From assembly GCA_041567315.1 (NCBI GenBank), contig JBFGCA010000189.1, positions 1 through 5,201 on the forward strand: a stretch of DNA of 5,201 nucleotides. The letters are read 5' to 3'. Below, one piece after another: positions 1 through 4,863 of this stretch. How positions within the stretch are numbered: position 1 is the first letter of the stretch; each line of letters opens with the position of its first letter. A model generated the notes under the pieces. It saw nothing but the letters and a program-made list of their open reading frames with translations. It did no database searches and was not told where the DNA came from. Position numbers and translations under genes: made by a program. Source of the stretch: JBFGCA01 sp041567315 (GTDB taxonomy: Bacteria; Acidobacteriota; Thermoanaerobaculia; Multivoradales; JAHEKO01).

Positions 1-57
1 CCGCCTCAGATCTGCTCGGCGCCGTCGCGAGTCAGCGGCCGAACCAAAACGTCACTT

Positions 58-318
58 TCAATCGCCCGTGTGCTTGCGGCGCATGCGATCCCGCACGCCC
101 TCGTCGAGCTCCTCCAGCGACCTGCCCGCGGGCCGGCTCGGGAAGAGCGCCCGGTGGATCTCCTCGGAGACGTACTTGGAAGCCCGAGCGACTACGATCT
201 CCCCCTCGATCTCTCGCCACTCGATGATCGACCCCGGGACGAGACCCAGCTTATTCCGAATCTCCGCCGGGACCGTCACCTGCCCATGCCTGCTGATCTT
301 CGATCTAGCGGTGGCCAT
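58..318 (-). CDS. AbrB/MazE-type (SpoVT-AbrB fold) antitoxin-like DNA-binding protein
   Basis: This 86-residue protein has the swapped-hairpin AbrB domain at about residues 6-50. The signature is KISRHGQVTVPAEIR followed by LGLVPGSIIEW and a short strand EIVVARA. The C-terminal part (about 51-86) is helical and charged, with SLEELDEGVRDRM near the end. This kind of tail is common in AbrB-type antitoxins, where it usually contacts a PIN or MazF-like toxin. By family the protein would bind its own promoter as a dimer and neutralise a partner toxin. The ATG at 318 is the only ATG in the open frame, because an in-frame TAG lies four codons upstream; no clear Shine-Dalgarno sequence precedes it. 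The stop is followed one codon later by a second in-frame TGA. No toxin overlaps its end, and no usable start codon for one occurs in the remaining 57 bases, so within this window it looks like an orphan. It could also be a stand-alone regulator. Confidence 0.85.
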   Translation of the reverse strand: MATARSKISRHGQVTVPAEIRNKLGLVPGSIIEWREIEGEIVVARASKYVSEEIHRALFPSRPAGRSLEELDEGVRDRMRRKHTGD

Positions 319-375
319 GGCCGGACGCTAGCACCCATCACCCGGCAACGCAGGCTCCGTCTTTAAGCTCCCCTG

Positions 376-392
376 CAGCCGCTCATCGGCTG
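376..392. other. Small hairpin, 6-bp GC-rich stem
   Basis: CAGCCG (376-381) pairs with CGGCTG (387-392) across a five-base loop CTCAT. No run of T follows on either strand, so it is not a standard intrinsic terminator. It lies upstream of the AbrB-like gene and downstream of the PIN toxin, so it could end that transcript or be an operator. A 6-bp hairpin is not rare in GC-rich DNA. Confidence 0.3.
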
Positions 393-512
393 GCTGCTAC
401 AGGTAGGCCCCGACTCGAGTCCGTCGATGACCGCCAGCACCCATGATTTCTACCGCAGGTCAAGATAACCGCAGACGTTCTCCACCCCAGGTCAATTCAT
501 CCGCTCAAGACG

Positions 513-524
513 TTTCCGCGGAAA
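513..524. promoter_or_regulatory. Perfect 12-bp palindrome, possible operator
   Basis: TTTCCGCGGAAA is a perfect palindrome lying 39 bases beyond the PIN toxin stop and about 195 bases upstream of the AbrB-like start. Palindromes of this size are typical dimeric repressor sites, but its distance from the next start codon makes direct control of that gene uncertain. No second copy was noticed in the window. Confidence 0.2.
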
Positions 525-562
525 GGTGTGAAGCGACGTGACCCACCCGGGGCAGATCCGCT

Positions 563-982
563 CTACTCGCTGCCGCGCTCGCGCCTGAGCAGCTCGACGA
601 AGGCGCGGGGACCGACGACCTCGGCGCCCTGGCGCGCCGCGCGTGGGTAATGCTTCAGGTTGCCCGTCACCAGACAGCGCGCGCCGGCCGCTAGCGTGAC
701 CTCCAGGAAGGGCTCGTCGTCCGAGTCGTCGAGCCGGATCGCCAGCGGCGGGGCGGCGACCGGCAATCCGCAGGCCCTGATCTGCGCCATCAGCGCCTCG
801 ACGCGCTCGGGAGCGAAACCGAAGCGTTCGCGCCGCAAGACCTCTTCGTACTCCGCCAGGATCCTCGGGTCATGGCAGAGCTCGAGCTCGCCCGCCGCGA
901 CCAGCCGCACGATCTGCCCTGCCGGCCCGGGAGCCCGGAGCAGCCCGGACACCAGCACGTTGGTGTCGAGGACGATCCTCAT
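563..982 (-). CDS. PIN-domain ribonuclease toxin (PIN-family toxin-antitoxin component)
   Basis: This 139-residue protein is a single PIN domain, the usual size for the group annotated as 'putative toxin-antitoxin system toxin component, PIN family'. By family it is a Mg-dependent RNase that cleaves RNA when freed from its antitoxin. Visible motifs, in order, are the N-terminal strand MRIVLDTNVLVSGLL with Asp6 and Asn8, the second acidic position in ILAEYEEVL (Glu44), the acidic run DDSDDEPFLE (about 85-94), and LVTGNLKHYP (104-113). In this subgroup GN stands where VapC proteins often have GD. Its ATG overlaps the upstream antitoxin stop by four bases (ATGA), so translation is probably coupled; no separate strong ribosome binding site is seen. 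The catalytic acidic residues look intact, so an active toxin is likely. The RNA target cannot be inferred. Confidence 0.9.
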   Translation of the reverse strand: MRIVLDTNVLVSGLLRAPGPAGQIVRLVAAGELELCHDPRILAEYEEVLRRERFGFAPERVEALMAQIRACGLPVAAPPLAIRLDDSDDEPFLEVTLAAGARCLVTGNLKHYPRAARQGAEVVGPRAFVELLRRERGSE

Positions 983-1281
983 TCGGCGACGGTCTGCCGT
1001 CGCCGCTCGCGCCGCACGGCCGCGATCTCGCCCTCGATCTCCTCGGGCGTCAGGCGGTCCCTACGACTCGCCGCCGCGCTCCGTTGCAGCTCGGCGACCG
1101 CAGCCACCGCCCGCGCCCGCCGGATCGCGGCCACCGTCTCCTCGAGCGTCTCCTCCGTTACCGCCGACAAGACGGCGATCGGCCGCCCGTTCGAGGTCAG
1201 CACCATCTCCCGCGCCGCCGCCAGGCTCTTCCAGACCTCACCCGGCTTGCTCCTCAGGTCTCGAACCGACAGGAACTTCAT
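979..1281 (-). CDS. Phd/YefM-family antitoxin
   Basis: This 100-residue protein starts MKFLSVRDLRSKPGEVWKSL and continues with the typical Phd/YefM strand VLTSNGRPIAVLSAV (about 27-41). Together these make up the N-terminal DNA-binding and dimerisation domain. The C-terminal half (about 44-100) is highly charged and helical, rich in Arg, Glu and Ala, as expected for the flexible toxin-binding part. By family it binds the operon promoter and blocks the toxin encoded immediately downstream, which overlaps it by four bases. The ATG at 1281 is supported by an SD-like GGGGTGA four bases upstream. A possible -10 element (TACACT at 1311-1306) lies upstream, but the matching -35 is weak. Pairing a Phd/YefM-type antitoxin with a PIN toxin is a known mixed combination. 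Confidence 0.88.
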   Translation of the reverse strand: MKFLSVRDLRSKPGEVWKSLAAAREMVLTSNGRPIAVLSAVTEETLEETVAAIRRARAVAAVAELQRSAAASRRDRLTPEEIEGEIAAVRRERRRQTVAE

Positions 1282-1285
1282 GCAG

Positions 1286-1292
1286 TCACCCC
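1286..1292 (-). promoter_or_regulatory. Ribosome binding site of the Phd/YefM-type antitoxin
   Basis: On the minus strand GGGGTGA lies four bases before the ATG at 1281. It resembles the GGAGGTGA consensus and fixes the start of the toxin-antitoxin operon. Confidence 0.55.
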
Positions 1293-1362
1293 AGACATAA
1301 CCAGAAGTGTACCACGATCGTCACCCGATGAATTGCCGCGCCGAGCGTGGCTACCCCGCCAA

Positions 1363-1402
1363 TGCCCGTGACCGCCGGGTTCGAATCCCGTACGGGCTAC
1401 CG
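1363..1402 (+). other. tRNA-like acceptor stem plus T arm (tRNA remnant or hairpin terminator)
   Basis: The plus strand contains the T-loop signature GGGTTCGAATCCC (1377-1389), followed directly by ACGGGCT, A and CCG (1392-1402), in the layout of a tRNA 3' end. The T stem (1375-1379 with 1387-1391) has four of five pairs. GCCCGT at 1364-1369 pairs with ACGGGC at 1392-1397, giving six acceptor-like pairs. Only five bases separate the 5' acceptor half from the T stem, so the D arm, anticodon arm and variable region are absent, and I could not find them further upstream. The terminal triplet is CCG, not CCA. The element overlaps the TAG stop (1397-1399) of the minus-strand 335-residue gene. It could be a remnant of a tRNA gene, an integration scar, or a terminator of the redox operon; no T-run supports the last option. 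Confidence 0.45.
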
Positions 1403-2404
1403 TTCAGTCGCGGTACGGGCCGCCGCCCGGTAGAGGTCGGCGCACTGGAGGCAGATGCCGTGGTCGGGGCACCAGGCGGGGAAGTCGCGGTGGATCGAAG
1501 TGAGGGTGGGTCGGGCGAGGGCTCCGGGATCGGAGTGGAGGGCGGGGGTCGGCATGCGGCAGAGCGGACAACGGCCGGCGGGGGCGGAGTCGCTCGGGCG
1601 GCCGGGGGCGGTGGCGAAGGCGACCAGCTCGGCGTGGGTCGGGCGGGGACCGTCGAAGAAGTGGTCGAACCAGGTGTCGGTGGTGGCGGCGAGCATGGGG
1701 AAGGTGCGGTGGAACTCGCGGCGGCGGGCCTCGGCGGCGCCGGTCTCGAGGTGGTGGCGGGCCTGGAGGCGGCCGTCGACGGTGGCGTCCCACAGGGTGC
1801 GGTAGCGCTGGCGGAGGAGGTTTTCGAGGGCGCGGGAGCCGTCGAGGGGGGGCAGCTCGCGCTCGAAGCCGAACTCGGGGTCGAGCATGTCGGCGACGTG
1901 GAGCAGCTCGCGGCGCAGGAAGGGGAGGAGGCGACCGGGGTCGAGGAGGGTGGTCACCCGCAGGGCCAGCAGCAGGGTGGGCGGGCCGTCGCCGCGGCGG
2001 TCGGGCTGGAGGTCGGCGTACTCCTGCGCGGCTTTGACCACGGGCAGGACCAGGCAGCGGGAGGTGCCGGCGGCCAGCGACGGTTCGTCGGCGAGGGCGC
2101 GGCGCACCGGATCGGCGAGCCCCAGGCGCACGAACCAGCGGCCGTGGAGCCGGCGGAAGCTGCGCTCGCGCGTCTCGTCTTCGGGTAGCTCGTAGAGGGG
2201 GTTGCGCTCTTCGCGGAAACTCCGGCGGTCCGCGGGGGGCGCGCTCTCGACGGCGCGGAGGACGGCCTCCTCGACCAGCTGGGGATCGAACTCGAGCGGG
2301 TAGCCCTGGAGGTCGGAGCCGGCCACTCGGTGGTCGGGCGTTCCGCTGGGGTCCGGGCCGCCGGCCGCCTGAGGCGCTGGCGAACCCGCCGTCGGGGCGC
2401 TCAT
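1397..2404 (-). CDS. Uncharacterised 335-residue protein with C-terminal cysteine cluster, last gene of the molybdoenzyme operon
   Basis: I do not recognise this protein. The first 30 or so residues are low-complexity Pro/Gly/Ala. A region with FREERNPLYEL (63-72) and LHGRWFVRLGL (86-96) follows. Next comes a central helical part with the motif LRRELLHVADMLDPEFGFE (163-181), and His residues at 217, 218 and 232. The C-terminus carries CPLC (279-282) and CPDHGICLQC (312-321), five cysteines able to hold a zinc ion or Fe-S cluster; Cys117 is separate. RELLH resembles a HExxH metallopeptidase motif whose first His is Arg165, which is suggestive only. There is no signal peptide or membrane segment. 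The ATG at 2404 overlaps the chaperone stop by four bases, so it is co-translated with the chaperone. Context suggests an accessory role in assembly, cofactor handling or quality control of the redox enzyme. The same frame stays open upstream to about 2995, but that stretch is antisense-like shadow composition inside the chaperone gene. Confidence 0.8.
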   Translation of the reverse strand: MSAPTAGSPAPQAAGGPDPSGTPDHRVAGSDLQGYPLEFDPQLVEEAVLRAVESAPPADRRSFREERNPLYELPEDETRERSFRRLHGRWFVRLGLADPVRRALADEPSLAAGTSRCLVLPVVKAAQEYADLQPDRRGDGPPTLLLALRVTTLLDPGRLLPFLRRELLHVADMLDPEFGFERELPPLDGSRALENLLRQRYRTLWDATVDGRLQARHHLETGAAEARRREFHRTFPMLAATTDTWFDHFFDGPRPTHAELVAFATAPGRPSDSAPAGRCPLCRMPTPALHSDPGALARPTLTSIHRDFPAWCPDHGICLQCADLYRAAARTATER

Positions 2405-3309
2405 CTCGACCGCGAGCGCCGCGCGCGCGGCGCCCGGTCCGCGAGGGGCCCAGGAGCGCCTGGCGCGGGGCCTCCGGTCTCTTCGCGGGGCGAACGGACG
2501 GGCCCGCCCGGGTCGCGTCTCGCCGCCCCGCCGCCGAGCTGGACCAGCTCTTCGGGCTCGTCGTCGCCGCAGGCCATGGGAACGCCGTCGGGGGCGGTGG
2601 AGCGCAGCTCGAGGACCTCGGGGCCCAGGGGCACTTCGAGCCGCCGGCAGTCGGCGTGGAGGACGGCTTCGCAGAGGGCGCCGAGAGCGCCGTAGAACTC
2701 GCCGGGGGCGGCGTCCTGAAGGGCGCGGGCGAAGGCGCGGCCAAAGCGGGCGAGGTGGTCGCGCAGGAAGCGGCGGGCCGCGGTCCGGGTGACGTCGGCC
2801 ATCTCGTCGTCGTCGTTGTCGAGCGCCCAGCACTCCTTGCGGGCCAGGAGCTCGAGGAACTCGAACTCGCAGGCGACGTGGTCGGGGCGCTCGTGGCGGG
2901 CTTCGCGGGCGCGGAAGCCGAAGGCGGCGTAGAAGCCCGCCAGGTCGGCCAGCTCCTGGGCCTGCTGGAGCAGCGCCTGGCGGCCGTACTCGCACTCGTA
3001 GGGGCAGACGCGGCCGCGGAGGGTGTGGCCGAAGAGGCGCTCGTGAGAGCGGTGCAGCTCGTCCAGAGTCGGCGCGGCCAGCGCCTGGAGGCTCTCGACC
3101 GCCGGGGCAAGCTCGCCGCCCGCGGCGCCGTTGAGACGCTCGGCGGCCCGCGCGAGCGCCGCCCGCCCGCCGGGCTCGAAGAAGGCCGCGAGCAGCGCTT
3201 CGCCGGGCCGGTCGAGGCCGAGCTTGAGTGCCCGGTAGAGCACCCCCCGGGCCAGCAGCCGGTCGCAGGCGGCCTCGATCTCGGGTGGGGTGGTGGCTGC
3301 CAGCGTCAT
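2401..3309 (-). CDS. TorD/NarJ/DdhD-type molybdoenzyme maturation chaperone
   Basis: The protein has 302 residues. The conserved TorD-family core lies at about 15-230. Key motifs are ESLQALAAPTLDELHRSHERLFG (72-94), CPYECEYG (102-109), ELADLAGFYAAFGF (119-132), ERPDH (140-144) and the helix CEFEFLELLARKE (147-159). RPDH with a following acidic helix is characteristic of chaperones serving DMSO-reductase-family enzymes. By family it binds the apo catalytic subunit in the cytoplasm, holds it for molybdenum-cofactor insertion and delays export until folding is complete. Its client here is most likely the alpha subunit at the right edge. The gene starts three bases after the beta stop and overlaps the next gene by four bases. 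Odd point: residues from about 260 to 302 form a Gly/Pro/Arg-rich tail beyond the usual domain, making it longer than typical family members. This could be a real extension or the result of a shifted frame near the end. Confidence 0.9.
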   Translation of the reverse strand: MTLAATTPPEIEAACDRLLARGVLYRALKLGLDRPGEALLAAFFEPGGRAALARAAERLNGAAGGELAPAVESLQALAAPTLDELHRSHERLFGHTLRGRVCPYECEYGRQALLQQAQELADLAGFYAAFGFRAREARHERPDHVACEFEFLELLARKECWALDNDDDEMADVTRTAARRFLRDHLARFGRAFARALQDAAPGEFYGALGALCEAVLHADCRRLEVPLGPEVLELRSTAPDGVPMACGDDEPEELVQLGGGAARRDPGGPVRSPREETGGPAPGAPGPLADRAPRARRSRSR

Positions 3310-3312
3310 CGC

Positions 3313-4581
3313 TCAGATCGAGTTGGCGTGGGCGTTGGTGCGGACGTGGAGCGGCTCCTCGACGGTGGTCCGGAACAGCTCGCGGCCGTCGTGGCCGAAG
3401 GCGATGACGGTGTCGTTGTAGAGGCTGAACGGCCGGCCGCGGTAGGTGCCCTCGTAGATCCGGGGGCCCTCTTCGATCTCGTACCGGTAGATGATCCGGT
3501 TGTCGCGGCGGAAGAGCTGGAGCACGCAGAGCAGCTCGCGGTCGGGGTAGCTGTAGCGCTCGACGGCGCGCCCGACGCCGGGGCCGAACATCTGCTCGAG
3601 GTAGGCCGGCGGCACCCAGCGCGGCGGGATGTAGTAGCCGTTGGGCTGGGTGCCGAACTGGGGGTAGAGCGGCAGGGCGACCTTGGCCACGTGGACCAGG
3701 TAGTAGAGCGGGTTCTGGCGGTCCTCGGCCCAGGTGCCGTCCTCCTCCAGCTTAGCCAGGCCCTGGAGGCGCATCTGGCCGATGCAGGCCGCCATGCAGC
3801 GGGTCTCCATCGGCACCCCGCCCGACTCGGGATCCTTGCCCTCGACCCGCGGGTAGCAGGCGATGCACTTCTCGGCCACCCGGGTGTTGCCGCGGTACAT
3901 GGTCTTCTTGTAGGGGCAGGCCTCGACGCACTTGCGGTAGCCGCGGCACTCCTGCTGGTCGACCAGCACGATGCCGTCCTCGGGCCGCTTGTAGATCGCC
4001 TTGCGCGGGCAGGCCGCCAGGCACCCCGGATAGCTGCAGTGGTTGCAGATCCGGGCCAGGTAGAAGAACCAGACGTCGTGGACCGGCAGCTCGGTGCCCT
4101 GCCGGTCGAGCTCGCCGCGCACCCCCGGCTTGCCGAGCGGGTTGTCCTCCCAGATGTTGGGGGAGTTCCACTCCTCGTCGGTGGGGAGATACCCCAGGAC
4201 CCGCGCGCTTTCGGGCTCGAAGCGGGTGGCGGCGGCCTCGAAGATGGTCTGGCCCTTGAACTCGCCGTAGGGTCCGAAGCGCGCCTCGGCGTCGGCGCCC
4301 TGCCAGTACTGGCCGCCGGGGTTGGCCTCGTCGAGCTGGCGCAGGATCCTGACGTCCCAGGACTGCGGGTAGCCGCCGTAGGGCTTGGTCTCGACGTTGG
4401 CCCACCACATGTGCTCCTGGCCCTTGCTGAAGGTCCAGGTCGACTTGCAGGCCATGGTGCAGCTCTGGCAGGCGATACAGCGGTTGATGTTGAAGACGAA
4501 GGCGAACTGCCGCTCCGGGAAGCGCGCCTCGTAGGGGTAGGCCATCTCGCGCCCGAGCTGCCAGTTGCCGACCTTGGGCAT
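3313..4581 (-). CDS. Iron-sulfur beta subunit of a type II DMSO-reductase-family enzyme (NxrB/NarH-like)
   Basis: This 422-residue protein transfers electrons between the molybdenum catalytic subunit and a membrane or cytochrome partner. It carries four ferredoxin-type cysteine groups: Cys35/38/41/45 (CIACQSCTMACK), Cys179/182/187/191 (CNHCSYPGCLAACP), Cys212/218/222 with Tyr215 in the remaining position (CRGYRKCVEACP), and Cys239/242 with Cys262/266 (CIACYP ... CMAAC). An aromatic residue in place of one Cys in the third group marks a [3Fe-4S] cluster in NarH, so three [4Fe-4S] and one [3Fe-4S] are expected. MPKVGNWQLGREMAYPYE, MWWANVETKPYGGYPQ and GYYIPPRW resemble, from memory, Nitrospira-type NxrB more than NarH. 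Length suits that clade. No signal peptide is seen; such beta subunits are usually exported bound to alpha through the Tat route. The ATG at 4581 has an excellent SD. Nitrite/nitrate is the leading substrate guess; selenate, chlorate, dimethyl sulfide or hydrocarbon enzymes are relatives. Confidence 0.95.
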   Translation of the reverse strand: MPKVGNWQLGREMAYPYEARFPERQFAFVFNINRCIACQSCTMACKSTWTFSKGQEHMWWANVETKPYGGYPQSWDVRILRQLDEANPGGQYWQGADAEARFGPYGEFKGQTIFEAAATRFEPESARVLGYLPTDEEWNSPNIWEDNPLGKPGVRGELDRQGTELPVHDVWFFYLARICNHCSYPGCLAACPRKAIYKRPEDGIVLVDQQECRGYRKCVEACPYKKTMYRGNTRVAEKCIACYPRVEGKDPESGGVPMETRCMAACIGQMRLQGLAKLEEDGTWAEDRQNPLYYLVHVAKVALPLYPQFGTQPNGYYIPPRWVPPAYLEQMFGPGVGRAVERYSYPDRELLCVLQLFRRDNRIIYRYEIEEGPRIYEGTYRGRPFSLYNDTVIAFGHDGRELFRTTVEEPLHVRTNAHANSI

Positions 4582-4584
4582 CGC

Positions 4585-4863
4585 CTATCCTCCTCTCACC
4601 ACCACCCGGACGCGGCCCCAGACCTCGAGCCCCTCGCGCACGATGCGGCGGATCTCGGGCTCGCCGAGCGCCCGGTAGGCGCGGTGGGCGCCGGCGTAGA
4701 AGGGCCGCCGGAAGAGCTCCAGCAGCCGCTCCTCGCCAAACCCCAGGGCGGCGAACTCCTCGGCGAAGGTGTAGGCCATCTCGCGCATCGACTCGCGGCC
4801 GCCGGGCACCGCCATCCCCACCAGCTCGTGGGGGTCCTCCGGATGGGGCTCGTCGTAGGGCAT
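4585..4863 (-). CDS. Small uncharacterised protein (92 residues) between the alpha and beta genes
   Basis: I do not recognise a named family. The protein is soluble, has no cysteines, no signal peptide and no membrane segment, and looks mostly helical. Recognisable blocks are DPHELVGMAVPGG (10-22), MREMAYTFAEEFAALGF (26-42), LLELFRRPFYAGAHRAYRALGE (47-68) and IRRIVREGLEVWG (71-83). The regular spacing of aromatic and charged residues and clean codon composition argue for a real conserved protein, and I have a vague memory of similar small proteins beside molybdoenzyme genes. Its ATG overlaps the alpha stop by one base (TGATG), and its last codons contain the SD for beta, so it is locked into the operon. 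A small assembly factor or helper subunit binding alpha or the alpha-beta interface is plausible, but this is inference from position alone. Confidence 0.82.
   Translation of the reverse strand: MPYDEPHPEDPHELVGMAVPGGRESMREMAYTFAEEFAALGFGEERLLELFRRPFYAGAHRAYRALGEPEIRRIVREGLEVWGRVRVVVRGG
4589..4594 (-). promoter_or_regulatory. Strong Shine-Dalgarno sequence of the beta subunit gene
   Basis: AGGAGG on the minus strand lies seven bases before the ATG at 4581 and overlaps the last codons of the 92-residue gene. It is the only textbook SD within the redox operon, which suggests beta is translated independently and strongly, while neighbours rely on coupling. Confidence 0.8.

Larger units (their letters stand above)
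319..562. other. Non-coding gap between the PIN toxin and the AbrB-like gene
   Basis: There is no credible gene in these 244 bases, and base composition is visibly less GC-rich than in the flanking genes. The longest ORF I found by eye is a 32-residue plus-strand frame at 443-541 with no homology I recognise. The gap should contain the promoter of the AbrB-like gene, but I cannot pick convincing -35 and -10 boxes. It holds a 6-bp hairpin (376-392), a perfect 12-bp palindrome (513-524) and an imperfect direct repeat. The repeat begins CAGGTCAA at 456 and again at 488, each copy also containing CCGC and ending in AGACGTT. Any of these could be an operator, but none is proven. Confidence 0.6.

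Noticed and set aside
443..541. A 32-codon plus-strand frame in the intergenic gap
   Set aside because: There is no ribosome binding site, no recognisable motif, and the length is within chance expectation.
1325..1399. A complete functional tRNA gene
   Set aside because: I could not find a D arm, anticodon arm or a matching seven-base 5' acceptor half at normal tRNA distance; only the T arm and a displaced short acceptor-like stem are present.
1307..2188. A 293-codon plus-strand open frame
   Set aside because: It is Gly/Val/Ala/Glu-rich antisense shadow of the 335-residue gene, starting inside the tRNA-like region, with no domain.
2405..2995. In-frame upstream extension of the 335-residue protein to 532 residues
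   Set aside because: The added part is Arg/Pro-rich shadow sequence lying inside the well-supported chaperone gene. The ATG at 2404 gives the usual four-base overlap.
1404..3110. A 568-codon minus-strand open frame rich in Arg, Pro and Ser
   Set aside because: It is out of frame with the chaperone and the 335-residue protein it overlaps, and its composition is low-complexity as expected from a shifted frame in GC-rich DNA.
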